DNA of 64,000 nucleotides from Saccharicrinis fermentans DSM 9555 = JCM 21142 (GTDB lineage: Bacteria; Bacteroidota; Bacteroidia; Bacteroidales; Marinilabiliaceae). The DNA lies in NCBI RefSeq assembly GCF_000517085.1, contig NZ_KI912107.1, positions 70,425-134,424 on the forward strand. Reading direction: 5' to 3'. A model generated the notes under the pieces. That model saw only the letters and a program-made list of their open reading frames with translations. It was not told the DNA's origin and did not search any database. The translations under genes were made by a program, and so were the position numbers. The stretch's first letter is position 1; each line of letters opens with the position of its first letter. Positions 26,928 through 36,658 of this stretch are shown in pieces.

Positions 26928-27157
26928 CTGAGCCTACCTTTAATGTTCCTCCTTCTTTAAGAAAAAGGTGTTAGGGTGCATTGAAACAAGTTAGCGGGTG
27001 ACTTGATTGGTAGTGGTTTTAATTTGATATAGATTTTCTAATATACTTTATGGATTAATTCCAACGATCCATGTTAAATATGTGCCTGGTTTTGACAGAA
27101 AGTAAAAAACTCCCATCAAAAGCTGGGTGGCATTATTCTCCATTCTTTTAATTTTTA

Positions 27158-27165
27158 TATTTTTG
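27158..27165 (+). promoter_or_regulatory. Candidate -7 element and leader of valS
   Basis: TATTTTTG fits the -7 consensus. The -33 element is unclear. The leader would be about 105 nt and contains three tandem copies of an ATCTAAAAA-like unit (27246-27266) just before the start codon. The rest of 26928-27157 has no gene I can see. Confidence 0.45.
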
Positions 27166-27275
27166 CAACTTATTAATGAAGCAAATAAGTTAGACGATTA
27201 TATAATAGATACTGTGGCGACCTTTATCGCACTCTTGTCTCTTATCTAAAAATCTAAAAATCTAATTAAACAAAT

Positions 27276-29903
27276 ATGGAATTAGCAAGCACGTATAATC
27301 CTGCCAACACGGAGGATAAGTGGTATAAGTATTGGATGGATCATAAATATTTTCATTCAGAACCGGATGAAAGAGAGCCATATACTGTCGTCATTCCACC
27401 ACCGAATGTAACAGGAATGTTACATATGGGGCATATGCTAAACAATACCATACAGGATATATTGGTGCGTCGTGCACGCATGATGGGTAAAAATGCGTGC
27501 TGGGTGCCCGGTACCGACCATGCTTCTATTGCGACGGAAGCTAAAGTGGTAAATAAATTGAAAAATGAGGGGATTGATAAAGCTGACCTTTCGCGTGAGG
27601 AGTTTCTAAAACATGCTTGGGACTGGACTGATAAACATGGCGGTATCATTTTGGAGCAGCTAAAGAAACTAGGTGCTTCATGTGATTGGGATCGCACTTG
27701 CTTTACCTTAGATGAAACACGCAGTGAGGCCGTTATGGATACCTTCGTAAAGCTTTATGAAAAAGGACTTATTTATCGTGGTGTTCGTATGGTGAATTGG
27801 GATCCTGCCGCTCTAACAGCTGTTTCGGACGAAGAGGTGGTTTATAAAGAAGAACATTCTAAGTTATATTATTTACTTTATAAAATAGAAGGTGAGGATG
27901 AATATGTTACTATTGCAACAACACGTCCAGAGACTATCTTAGGAGATACAGCAGTTTGTATTAATCCCAACGATGAACGCTTTCAGCATCTGAGAGGAAA
28001 AAGAGTATTGGTGCCTTTAATCAATCGTTCTATTCCTATTATTGAAGATGATTATGTGGATATGGAGTTTGGTACAGGATGTCTGAAGATTACGCCGGCT
28101 CACGATTTGCATGATTATGAAATTGGAATGCGTCATCATTTGGAAAGTATTGATATTTTAAATGATAATGGAACACTGAGTGAAGCAGCTCAGCTGTTTG
28201 TAGGTAAAGATCGCTTTGTGGTTCGTGAGGAGATTATTCCTGATTTGAAAAAAGCAGGAAACTTGTTGAAGATCGAAGACTACGATAATAAGGTGGGGTG
28301 TTCTGAAAGGACAGGTGCTGTGATTGAACCTAAGCTCTCAGCCCAATGGTTCTTGAAAATGACTGACATGGCCAAAGTGGCTTTGGATGCAGTGATGAAT
28401 GATGAGGTTAAATTTCACCCTGCCAAGTTCAAAAATGTTTACCGTCACTGGATGGAGAATGTGAAAGATTGGTGTATCTCACGCCAACTTTATTGGGGAC
28501 ACCGTATTCCGGTATATTACCTGAATAATGGCGATTTTGTGGTGGCCAAAAGTAAAGAGGAAGCCGTACGCCTAGCACAGGAGAAAAGTGGAAACACCGC
28601 ATTGACCATTGATGATTTAAGACAGGAGGAAGATGTGTTAGATACTTGGGCTTCCAGTTGGCTATGGCCTATTTCTGTATTCGACGGTTTTAACCCAGAA
28701 AAAAAAGAGATCGATTATTATTATCCCACCAGTGATTTGGTGACGGGGCATGATATTATTTTCTTCTGGGTGGCTCGTATGATCATGGCAGGTTATGAGT
28801 TTAAAGGTACCTTCCCTTTTAAAAATGTGTATTTTACAGGGATGGTACGTGATAAACAAGGTCGTAAAATGAGTAAACAGTTGGGTAACTCCCCCGATCC
28901 GTTGGATCTGATTGCTAAGTATGGAGCAGATGGCGTTCGTGTGGGTATGTTGCTTTGTTCTCCTGCCGGGGGTGATTTGCTTTTTGATGAAGGATTGACC
29001 GAGCAAGGGCGTAACTTCTCCAATAAAATCTGGAATGCCTTCCGATTGGTGAAAGGTTGGAGAGTGGATGAATCATTGGATCAGCCCGAAAGCGCAGCCA
29101 AAGGTATTGAGTGGTTTACCCATAAGTTGAATCAAACAATTACTTTGGTGAATGATCACTTTGATAAGTTTCGTATATCGGATGCTTTGATGAGTGTTTA
29201 TACTTTGTTTCGCGATGATTTCTCTTCTTGGTATCTTGAAATTGTGAAACCAGGGTATCAACAACCCATTGATAGTTGTACTTATCAGGCAACCATCGAA
29301 AATTTTGATAAAATATTACGATTGCTTCACCCTTTTATGCCTTTTATCTCGGAAGAGATATGGCAGCTATTGGATGATAGAAACGAAGGGGAGAGCGTGA
29401 TGGTGGCGGATATGCCAAAGCCCGATAAAGTGGATGAAGAGTTATTGGCAAGTTTTGAGCTAACACAGGAAGCTATTGGTGGCGTTAGAAATATTCGTAA
29501 GCAAAAAAATATCCCTCATAAAGATAGTATCGCTTTGAGTATTTTGGATAATACAGGAAGCTATGATAAGACTTTTGATGCCGTCTTGGCTAAACTGGCC
29601 AATGCTGAGGATATAACCTTTGTGAATCAAAAAGTAAATGGCGCATTGTCGTTTATGGTTAAAGCCAATGAATATTTTATTCCCATGGGCGACTTGATTG
29701 ATGTGAAAGCAGAGATTGAGCGTCTGGAAGCTGATTTAAAATATAACAAAGGCTTTTTGATTTCGGTTACCAAAAAATTGAGCAATGAACGCTTTGTAAA
29801 TAATGCCCCCGAAAAGGTAGTGGCCATTGAGAAACAAAAGCAAGCGGATGCAGAGGCCAAAATTAAAGCCTTGGAAGAAAGTATTGCCAATTTGAAGAAA
29901 TAG
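27276..29903 (+). CDS. valS: Valyl-tRNA synthetase
   Basis: Charges tRNA-Val. It has 875 residues, the usual length. The class I HIGH motif is present as HMGH at residues 50-53, inside [15 protein letters not shown]. The CP1 editing domain follows ([15 protein letters not shown] and the [12 protein letters not shown] segment). The KMSKS loop is KMSK at about residues 531-534. Then come the anticodon-binding helical domain ([17 protein letters not shown]) and the C-terminal valine-specific coiled coil ([13 protein letters not shown] to [10 protein letters not shown]). It is monocistronic, with a terminator downstream. Confidence 0.98.
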   Translation: MELASTYNPANTEDKWYKYWMDHKYFHSEPDEREPYTVVIPPPNVTGMLHMGHMLNNTIQDILVRRARMMGKNACWVPGTDHASIATEAKVVNKLKNEGIDKADLSREEFLKHAWDWTDKHGGIILEQLKKLGASCDWDRTCFTLDETRSEAVMDTFVKLYEKGLIYRGVRMVNWDPAALTAVSDEEVVYKEEHSKLYYLLYKIEGEDEYVTIATTRPETILGDTAVCINPNDERFQHLRGKRVLVPLINRSIPIIEDDYVDMEFGTGCLKITPAHDLHDYEIGMRHHLESIDILNDNGTLSEAAQLFVGKDRFVVREEIIPDLKKAGNLLKIEDYDNKVGCSERTGAVIEPKLSAQWFLKMTDMAKVALDAVMNDEVKFHPAKFKNVYRHWMENVKDWCISRQLYWGHRIPVYYLNNGDFVVAKSKEEAVRLAQEKSGNTALTIDDLRQEEDVLDTWASSWLWPISVFDGFNPEKKEIDYYYPTSDLVTGHDIIFFWVARMIMAGYEFKGTFPFKNVYFTGMVRDKQGRKMSKQLGNSPDPLDLIAKYGADGVRVGMLLCSPAGGDLLFDEGLTEQGRNFSNKIWNAFRLVKGWRVDESLDQPESAAKGIEWFTHKLNQTITLVNDHFDKFRISDALMSVYTLFRDDFSSWYLEIVKPGYQQPIDSCTYQATIENFDKILRLLHPFMPFISEEIWQLLDDRNEGESVMVADMPKPDKVDEELLASFELTQEAIGGVRNIRKQKNIPHKDSIALSILDNTGSYDKTFDAVLAKLANAEDITFVNQKVNGALSFMVKANEYFIPMGDLIDVKAEIERLEADLKYNKGFLISVTKKLSNERFVNNAPEKVVAIEKQKQADAEAKIKALEESIANLKK

Positions 29904-29933
29904 AAGATTATTGCCAATTTATTACAATCTGAA

Positions 29934-29966
29934 AAGAGCTGTTTCTTGCCTAAGGAGACAGCTCTT
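29934..29966 (+). terminator. Terminator-like hairpin after valS
   Basis: AAGAGCTGTTTC pairs with GAGACAGCTCTT (one mismatch, 8-9 base loop). The following T tract is weak. Confidence 0.6.
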
Positions 29967-30026
29967 GTTGGTTTGCCGTGCATGGCGAGTGACTTTAAAA
30001 TGGCGAGTTGTTAATGTTGTGGAGTT

Positions 30027-30160
30027 TTAGTAAATTGATTGGTATAAATACAATGAAGCATCAAGTGTTACAAGTTTATCTAAATCGACAATTGGGATTA
30101 CGGCTCCAATGCGACCTGTTTTGTAACCATCTACATTCAACATCGCGAACATTATTTTGG
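30027..30160 (-). pseudogene. Possible C-terminal fragment of an unknown gene
   Basis: On the minus strand a short frame reads MLNVDGYKTGRIGAVIPIVD, then LDKLVTLDASLYLYQSIY and a stop at 30027. It looks coding, but it is cut off at its N-terminal side where the transposase remnant begins on the other strand. I do not recognise the family. Confidence 0.25.
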
Positions 30161-30167
30161 TGATATA

Positions 30168-30400
30168 ATGAATAAATACAATCCAAATATCCATCATCGT
30201 AGATCAAGAATATGATTATTCGTAGGCAGGATTGTATTTCATTACCATTTGCGTAAAAAAACGTGAATGTTTGTTTGGTCATATTGATGATGATAAAAAA
30301 TAAAAAATGGAAACCATTTGACGGGAAATTATGGCAACGCAATTATTGGGAACACATCGTCCGAAACGAACAATTATTTCAAACCATTTCAAATCACATT
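30168..30400 (+). mobile_element. Remnant of a REP-associated tyrosine transposase (RAYT/TnpA_REP)
   Basis: Three pieces of one dead gene are visible. MNKYNPNIHHRRS starts at 30168. After a frameshift, YDYS-stop-AGLYFITICVKKRECLFGH follows (the stop replaces the usual Gln). After an internal deletion that removed the catalytic HUH and Tyr region, the family C-terminus KLWQRNYWEHIVRNEQLFQT appears. RAYT proteins mobilise or process REP hairpins and are single-copy, domesticated Y1 transposases. The last piece is in frame with the following acetyltransferase, so a fused reading frame exists from 30263. Confidence 0.75.
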
Positions 30401-30910
30401 ATGACTATATTTGAGACAAAGTGTTTGTTAATACGCCATCTGGAACAAACAGATTTGAGGGTCTTGTTAGAGATTTACAATAATGCCAGAAATATGCAGT
30501 TCGTTTCAAAAGGAAAGCATCACTGGACAATGGAAGAGCTTTGCGGAAAAGTAGAAGCTGTAAATAAATACGGCAAATTCGGGATGGGAATTTTCATTGT
30601 AGAAGAGAAGTCAACAGGAAATATAATTGGAGAAGCTGGACTGTTTAATTCTTTCCAAGACTGTAAAAAATTAGAGTTAGGTTATATACTTGATTTTGTT
30701 TATTGGGGAAAAGGTTATGGCAAGGAAATCTGTAGTGGATTATTGAAATATGGATTTGAAGTACTGAAAACGGAGACTTTGATTGCCAGAATGTATGCCA
30801 AGAATATCGCCTCAGTAAGGCTTTCAGAGAAGTGCGGAATGAAAAGAACAGAAGAAGGAATAGCGGAAAACGGAGAAAAGTATTTTACTTATGTAAGTTA
30901 TTGTAATTAA
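30401..30910 (+). CDS. GNAT family N-acetyltransferase
   Basis: A RimJ/RimL-like acetyl-CoA-dependent acetyltransferase (Acetyltransf_3), 169 residues. It starts MTIFETKCLLIRHLEQTDLR. Motif A is ELGYILDFVYWGKGYGKEIC (the Q/RxxGxG/A-like loop is GKGYGK). The substrate-proximal segment LIARMYAKNIASVRLSEKCG with M-K-R-T-E-E-G is typical. The frame is open upstream, but that part is transposase remnant, so the ATG at 30401 is chosen. The acetyl acceptor is not known. Its neighbours are mobile debris, which suggests recent acquisition. Confidence 0.82.
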   Translation: MTIFETKCLLIRHLEQTDLRVLLEIYNNARNMQFVSKGKHHWTMEELCGKVEAVNKYGKFGMGIFIVEEKSTGNIIGEAGLFNSFQDCKKLELGYILDFVYWGKGYGKEICSGLLKYGFEVLKTETLIARMYAKNIASVRLSEKCGMKRTEEGIAENGEKYFTYVSYCN

Positions 30911-31360
30911 AGCTTCTAAGAATAACGCAATGCCTATGTTAATGAACGAGTATGGGCAGGCAGCATAAAACTGTAAATTTTGATCTTTTAATAACTTGGC
31001 GGAAATTTCTGTTTCTGATAGAGAAAAGAATAAATTTGTAACCCAAACAAAAGCATCGACTAAGTGGGGTTGGGGGCTTTTAATCTTATATTGTTCTAGA
31101 CCTTTTGGGTTCTTTTTGTGGCAATGATAAAAAGGACGTTAACGCAAATTTCAAGAGCAAGCGATGTATCATCTATGAAGTAAAACACAATTTACTCTAA
31201 AGCGATGATTGATTATTAATTCGAGCGTAAAGAAACTTTCAGGTTTAATTCCGTTATGCCTCGTGTCAGAAAAGTCTTCTTTTATGGCCATTTCAATGCT
31301 CATAACGAAGTTCTAATACATCATATGTTTTTATAAAAAATTAAAAGTATCAAAGTAGAA
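30911..31360. other. Gene-free stretch with dispersed repeat fragments
   Basis: I see no gene. It carries a 22-bp segment (31068-31089) identical to 38992-39013. It also carries TATGCCTCGTGTCAG (31255-31269), which recurs with one change at 39531-39545. Both suggest debris of the same repeat families on either side of the 31-38 kb block. Confidence 0.5.
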
Positions 31361-32491
31361 TTAATCGGCAAAAAGTAAATTAAATCCGCTGTCTTTGCTC
31401 CATGATAGTTTTTGGTAATAATTATTCAGTTTTTCAAACTCTACTTGAGGAATATAGCAACTAAGTCCACAAAATTTATGAATTTGATTAATAGTTAGGA
31501 ATGCTTCAGTATGCTCTTTATATAGAACAGCGTTATTAAGCTGTTGTTTTACCTCCACCACAGCAGTATCCGGATAATTATTAGCTAAAAAATCTTCAAA
31601 ATCAAATGCCAGTGCACTCTCTAATAAATCCAAACGTTGAGCGATATTTTGTTTGTATTCCCATTTTTGCAGACTGTAAGAATTTAATAATTCAGAGGTT
31701 TTTGAGGCCAGTTCGTCTAAAGCATTGGTTTGGATAAGAGAAATACTTGCAGATTTATATTTTCCCGATTGAGCCATGTAATAGTCCATATACTCATTGG
31801 CAATATTTTCTAACCTTTGTTGAATGCTTTCGTTTTGGTCAAACAGTGAAGTAACGATATTTGAGTATGGAAAACCATTTGCAAGTATTTCTGTTGGTGA
31901 AGCAAGAATGTATGGTGCTTTATACCTTAACTGGTACACCACTTCTACACTCCCCATAAGACAGGCATCAAACATAATATATTCAAAGGTTTTGTCTGGA
32001 ATAGCTTCCTCCAAGTTTAAAATGTCCATTTCTAAATTTTCATCCAAACCAAAGGATTTTAACGTATTGTTAGCTGGTGGGAGCCATCCTGTGGCATGTG
32101 ACCATAAAATTAAACCATACGATTCGGAGGGGTATGACTCCATAATATCATCTATTACGGCTCTGAATACCGTGGGGCTTGCTGAGTTTTGCTCAGGGTA
32201 AGTAATAATCGTTTTACTCACGATCTTGTCTGATTGATCTGGACATACCTTAATTATTCGTGGAGCTTCTTCACCAGAGTCTATATAAACAATTAAGTTT
32301 CCGGCTTTGCTTTCAAAAAAATACTCCATTTCATTTATGTCATCAAATGCTTCATCACTTAAATCATTATCTGCTACCATATAAACAATGACTGTTTCTT
32401 TTTGTATAGTAGGATAATCATCATCTTCGCAGCTAATGAAAAAAAACGATACGAGAAAGATGAACCTAAATAACTTGAATAATGAATGCAT
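31361..32491 (-). CDS. Clostripain-family (C11) cysteine protease, lipoprotein
   Basis: Predicted surface or periplasmic cysteine endopeptidase with arginine/lysine preference (family property). The lipobox FFFISC gives the lipidated Cys21. Then VIVYMVADNDLSD, the catalytic His132 in LWSHATGW and the catalytic Cys177 in FDACLMGSVEV, followed by ILASPTEILANGFPY. The 376-residue length fits C11. It lies 118 bp downstream of the DUF4249 gene with the same orientation, and probably belongs to the TonB receptor unit or responds with it. Confidence 0.9.
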   Translation of the reverse strand: MHSLFKLFRFIFLVSFFFISCEDDDYPTIQKETVIVYMVADNDLSDEAFDDINEMEYFFESKAGNLIVYIDSGEEAPRIIKVCPDQSDKIVSKTIITYPEQNSASPTVFRAVIDDIMESYPSESYGLILWSHATGWLPPANNTLKSFGLDENLEMDILNLEEAIPDKTFEYIMFDACLMGSVEVVYQLRYKAPYILASPTEILANGFPYSNIVTSLFDQNESIQQRLENIANEYMDYYMAQSGKYKSASISLIQTNALDELASKTSELLNSYSLQKWEYKQNIAQRLDLLESALAFDFEDFLANNYPDTAVVEVKQQLNNAVLYKEHTEAFLTINQIHKFCGLSCYIPQVEFEKLNNYYQKLSWSKDSGFNLLFAD

Positions 32492-32608
32492 AGTAGAAAG
32501 TTAATGGCTTTATTATGTAAAATGATAAAAAATGTTTCGTGCTTATATTTTTGTATTGTAGCTCTTAATTATATTTTTATTGATAAAATATGCAATGATT
32601 TCACTTGG

Positions 32609-33523
32609 TTAATCGATGTTGACTATTTGTTGGTCAATTGTATATGAGCCAAAAACGCCGAATCCACCATCGATATTTGTGAATATTTTCACTGGCTCGG
32701 AAAAATTGTCTCCATTTGTGGCAAGTTCCAATGAGCGCAAATACCGATATAAATTTTCTGAAAGAGAAAGGATTTCAACTTTTACATAGTGTTCTGCATT
32801 TAATGCCGAAAAATTGTCTTTTCGTATATATACATTCAATAAATACTCTTGTCCTTGAAATAACTTGTCAGAAAAAATAGCAAAAAGACTTGTATTCGTT
32901 TCTCCAAGCGTTCCTAAAATATCTTTAAAAAGTATTTCCTGATCAACGTAAATATCAGATGTAAACCATTTTGCTTCTTCTGGACTGCTTTCCTCAAATA
33001 TAACTTTATCGTGGATGACGATACGATAGAAATTATCTTCATCAGGGATGTCTTTAATTTTAATTTTTGTACGTAAGTAAGATATACCATCCTTGATTCC
33101 GGTAAACCATTCCGGTGTTACGGCTAATATTTGAGGAGGATTGGGGACGATATCCTGTCCTTTTACATAACCGTGTGATTGCGAATCGCCTGTAACTTCA
33201 ATTTTGTCTTTGGGATTCAATGAGGCTTCAAACCTATAATAACGATGTTCATTTGTGCTATGGTCGTAAACGACTCCAACAGGCAAATTATTAATTTTTA
33301 CTTCGAGATTAGCGTCATCTATGGGTTGAGGATTTTGATTTGAGTATACGAAAACACTCTCTGAAATTTTGATAAAATGAGTGTCTTGGCTGCAATCAAT
33401 CATGGAGTTTAATACCATTTTTTTAGTATACTCTTTACCGTTATAATTCACCTCTTTTTCGCACCCGCCACAAATCAATCCTATGGCCAAAATAACTATT
33501 ATTCCAAATGTTGTTGATTTCAT
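32609..33523 (-). CDS. DUF4249 lipoprotein
   Basis: An exported lipoprotein (lipobox LICGGC, Cys about residue 21) of the DUF4249 family, 304 residues. These proteins are almost always encoded next to a TonB-dependent receptor in Bacteroidota and are presumed to cap or assist it. Features are the post-Cys segment EKEVNYNGKEYTKKMVLNSM, the DANLEVKINNLPVG strand and the EHYVKVEILSLSENLYRYLRS segment that defines the family. The gene starts 5 bp after the receptor stop codon. Confidence 0.85.
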   Translation of the reverse strand: MKSTTFGIIVILAIGLICGGCEKEVNYNGKEYTKKMVLNSMIDCSQDTHFIKISESVFVYSNQNPQPIDDANLEVKINNLPVGVVYDHSTNEHRYYRFEASLNPKDKIEVTGDSQSHGYVKGQDIVPNPPQILAVTPEWFTGIKDGISYLRTKIKIKDIPDEDNFYRIVIHDKVIFEESSPEEAKWFTSDIYVDQEILFKDILGTLGETNTSLFAIFSDKLFQGQEYLLNVYIRKDNFSALNAEHYVKVEILSLSENLYRYLRSLELATNGDNFSEPVKIFTNIDGGFGVFGSYTIDQQIVNID

Positions 33524-33528
33524 ACAAG

Positions 33529-35964
33529 CTAAAATTTATACGTATGTGATATAGAAGGTATAATCGGAAAAAGAGTCACTTGTTTAAGTTTTTTAGTGTA
33601 AACAAGTTTTCCTACATCATTTCTCGACACATCTACCTCTTCATATAATTTAAAAGCATTCTTTTGGTTATAGATGTTGTAGATGCTGAAATTCCAAATT
33701 CCACCTTTGTTTTTCGTTTTTTTGCGCGTATAATTTATCCCTACATCAAGTCTGTGGAATGCAGGCATCCTGTAGTTATTCCGATTCTCAAGTTGAGTCA
33801 ATTCGTCAAATTTACCGGGATAATAAGGGATATCAGGTGTTACAACACTGTTTACCGGTATGGTAATCATATTACCGGAGGAGTATACCCAATTTAATGT
33901 AAAGTCAATTTTGGAGTTTAGTTTGTGCATAACTAATAGGTTGATATTGTGCCTGCGGTCGTACTTTGATGGAAACCAATCGCCAGAATTAATCTTGTTA
34001 AATTTTTTTTCTGTTTTAGATAGGGTATACGATAGTGTCCCTGTAGTCTTACCTAAATTTTTCTCCAATGAAAATTCAGCTCCGTAGGCTCGACCAATAC
34101 CACTTTCTACTTTTTCTTCCCAACCTGAAGAAGTGCCAGAGAATGAAGCTCCATCTTTGTATTCAATAACATTATTCATGTTTTTATAGTAACTGGCAAA
34201 AGAAAAAGTGAGTTGTGAAGTAATAGTCTGATTAACTCCCAATGAAAGCTGACGAGCTCGCATTGGTTTTATGGAACTGGTAGATGACATCCATAAATCT
34301 GTTTGAAGCAATAATGAGTTATTTGAAAGCATGTGAATATATTGCTCCATGTGTGTATAATCGGCGACTATCGATAGCTTATTAGTCAACATATACCTCA
34401 ATGAAAGACGAGGGTCAAAGGCATTGTACATTATACCATCTACGTTGAATAAAGAGAATCTTGTCCCAATATTGGCTTTCAATTTCTTTGATATACTCCA
34501 TATATCTTCAATGTAAAAAGAGTATTCCCGGCTAAGTACTTTCTGAGATGGTTGGGTATTGGGAGTGGTTGCTTCATTTCCGCTTGAATGAAGCAATAAA
34601 ATTTCCGGAAAAAAATCATGATAAATAAATTGTAAACCACTTCTCAAAAAATGTTTATTAGAAGGCGTATATTCACAATTTAATGAAATAGAATAATCAT
34701 TAACACCCGACGAATAATTCAACGCATCAATAACATTGACACTATCATTAGCAAAGCTATTATCCACTGTTGTTTCATACTGGTATTTATTATAAGAAAC
34801 GGTAGTGTTGAGAAACATATTAGACCTAACGGCACTGTTTAAACGAATAGCGTATATAGTGTTTCCCCATTTCCAATCTTGCTCTGATATTGAATTTGAG
34901 ATTTTTTGATTAGGAATATTGTTCAGAACAGAATTGCCATTTCGATCCGGAATATCATCTTGATTGATGGAAATATCATTATTACCAGTTCTGTTCATTA
35001 GTTTATCCCTTCCGTTATAAAGCATAGTATATATAGAAGTTTTATCACTTATCTTATGATGAATTTTAGCATTAATATCAGAAAAACTAAAATTCGTCCT
35101 GTTTGTCTCAAAATCATCAGCATTTGCTTGTTCTTGAAGCCCCATAAGATAAAGGTCAATTAAAGAACGCCTTGCGGAAAAGAAGAATGATGTTCTGTCT
35201 TTGACAATTGGACCTTCAAAATTAACACTGCCAGCCAGTAAGCCCAGAGTTGCTGAGCCGGCCAGAGCTTCCTTGTTCCCATCCTTAGTGTTTATATCAA
35301 TAACTGATGAAAGCCGTCCACCAAAACGGGCTGGGTAGCCGGATTTATACAAAGTGACATTTTTAAGAGCTTCTGTATTAAAAACTGATAAAAAGCCAAA
35401 AGCATGATCTGCATTATAGATTGGAATATCATCAAGTAGTATTAAATTTTGGTCTGGGCTGCCTCCTCGAATGGTTAAATTGCTCTTTCCTTCTGCTGTT
35501 TGTTGCACACCAGGAATAAATTGAAGCGACTTCATCAAATCGCTCTCACCAAATAACTTAGGTCTATTTTTTATTGTTGAGATAGGAACTGTGATAATAC
35601 CTAAGCCTTTATCCATTCTGGTATTGCTTTTGTTTGCAATTATTTCCACACTGGAAATCTCGAGTATTATAGGAGATAACTGTATGTTAATCGTTGTGTC
35701 TTTGGTTAAACATAAATCAATTACTACAGTTTCATAACCTAAATATGAACAAAGTAACTGCACATTACCTTTAGGATGCTCAAAAGAAAAAAAACCGTAT
35801 GAATTAGTAACTACACCAAAGGATGCTTCATTATTGCTGATAGTTGCGCCAATCAGAACTTCTTTAGTTTTTATGTCTGTTACACAACCATTAATGCGTA
35901 ACACTTGAGCTTTTACTGCAAAAGAAAAAATACAAAAAAAGAGGAAGGTAACTACAATGCGCAT
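33529..35964 (-). CDS. TonB-dependent receptor with carboxypeptidase-like domain
   Basis: An outer-membrane active transporter, 811 residues. It has a signal peptide (to about residue 19, VKAQ). A CarboxypepD_reg-like domain follows (residues 22-105: INGCVTDIKTKEVLIGATIS). The plug (about 120-230) contains MKSLQFIPGVQQTAEGKSNL, TIRGGSPDQNLILLDDIPIY and SGYPARFGGRLSSVIDINTK. The barrel ends ISHTYKF with a terminal Phe. It belongs to the subgroup paired with DUF4249 rather than SusD, so polysaccharide uptake is not implied. The ligand is not known. Confidence 0.93.
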   Translation of the reverse strand: MRIVVTFLFFCIFSFAVKAQVLRINGCVTDIKTKEVLIGATISNNEASFGVVTNSYGFFSFEHPKGNVQLLCSYLGYETVVIDLCLTKDTTINIQLSPIILEISSVEIIANKSNTRMDKGLGIITVPISTIKNRPKLFGESDLMKSLQFIPGVQQTAEGKSNLTIRGGSPDQNLILLDDIPIYNADHAFGFLSVFNTEALKNVTLYKSGYPARFGGRLSSVIDINTKDGNKEALAGSATLGLLAGSVNFEGPIVKDRTSFFFSARRSLIDLYLMGLQEQANADDFETNRTNFSFSDINAKIHHKISDKTSIYTMLYNGRDKLMNRTGNNDISINQDDIPDRNGNSVLNNIPNQKISNSISEQDWKWGNTIYAIRLNSAVRSNMFLNTTVSYNKYQYETTVDNSFANDSVNVIDALNYSSGVNDYSISLNCEYTPSNKHFLRSGLQFIYHDFFPEILLLHSSGNEATTPNTQPSQKVLSREYSFYIEDIWSISKKLKANIGTRFSLFNVDGIMYNAFDPRLSLRYMLTNKLSIVADYTHMEQYIHMLSNNSLLLQTDLWMSSTSSIKPMRARQLSLGVNQTITSQLTFSFASYYKNMNNVIEYKDGASFSGTSSGWEEKVESGIGRAYGAEFSLEKNLGKTTGTLSYTLSKTEKKFNKINSGDWFPSKYDRRHNINLLVMHKLNSKIDFTLNWVYSSGNMITIPVNSVVTPDIPYYPGKFDELTQLENRNNYRMPAFHRLDVGINYTRKKTKNKGGIWNFSIYNIYNQKNAFKLYEEVDVSRNDVGKLVYTKKLKQVTLFPIIPSISHTYKF

Positions 35965-35968
35965 AAAG

Positions 35969-36343
35969 TTAATTCTGAATTAGTGTAATTGTCTTTGCTT
36001 GGTTTCCATATTCGATATGAAGTTCGATATTATTATTTTTAGAATCTTCTTTTGTAGTGATGGTGATAGTGGCATTTCCCACACCATATACAGGTGAAAT
36101 TCGAAACCAGTTAGTTTCTGCAAAATTTCCTCCATATGAATGGGATAATTCGGCAGAAGTTATATTCCATTCTTCAGAAGCTGTAATTTCGAATGACTTT
36201 GTTTCAGCTCCCGGCTGAAAAATCAACGTACTTTGATTTACTTCGATGGTTATACCAGGATCACTATCCTTAGAACAAGAGAAAAACGATATGCAAAATA
36301 AAAAAAATGTCAGTTTTACTATTCTTATTAATAAAGTTTTCAT
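35969..36343 (-). CDS. Small BACON-like domain lipoprotein
   Basis: About 124 residues. The signal peptide ends in lipobox ISFFSC. One beta-sandwich with the BACON pattern follows (IEVNQSTLIFQPGAETKSFE, EEWNITSAELSHS, NWFRISPVYGVGNATITITT, then AKTITLIQN). BACON domains bind carbohydrate or mucin-like ligands or act as spacers. The ATG at 36343 is chosen because the signal peptide starts there; the frame is open to 36385. It is the first gene of the unit BACON, TonB receptor (4-bp gap), DUF4249 and C11 protease. Confidence 0.75.
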   Translation of the reverse strand: MKTLLIRIVKLTFFLFCISFFSCSKDSDPGITIEVNQSTLIFQPGAETKSFEITASEEWNITSAELSHSYGGNFAETNWFRISPVYGVGNATITITTKEDSKNNNIELHIEYGNQAKTITLIQN

Positions 36344-36607
36344 GTGTTTAAATTTATTTTTCAGTGGCCATATGGAACTCGTCAAAATTAATCATTCTTC
36401 TGTATGTGAACACGTTCTCATAGCTCGTTTTATGTTAATTAATTTTTAATTTCTCATCCGGTAAATACCAATATAACAATGCACTCTCTATGCTTACGAA
36501 GTATTCAATATTATAATTGTTCTACAAGTTTTAGTCAGAATAAGGCTTTGCCCTCTTTTTATTAAAAAGGTGTTAAGCTCATCGTATTTCTTTATAGAAT
36601 TTAGGAT

Positions 36608-36648
36608 ACACAAAAACCATGGAAAGATAATATTCCATGGTTTTGTGT
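36608..36648 (-). terminator. Long hairpin after the C10 protease gene
   Basis: A 16-bp stem of ACACAAAAACCATGGAA with TTCCATGGTTTTGTGT (one bulged A) directly downstream of the minus-strand stop at 36659. There is no long T tract. The remaining 36344-36607 contains no gene I can see. Confidence 0.6.
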
Positions 36649-36658
36649 AAGATGTCGT

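Noticed and set aside
27166-27275. Possible T-box or other tRNA-sensing leader of valS
   Set aside because: No T-box core sequence or antiterminator hairpin is visible, and T-boxes are not expected in Bacteroidota.
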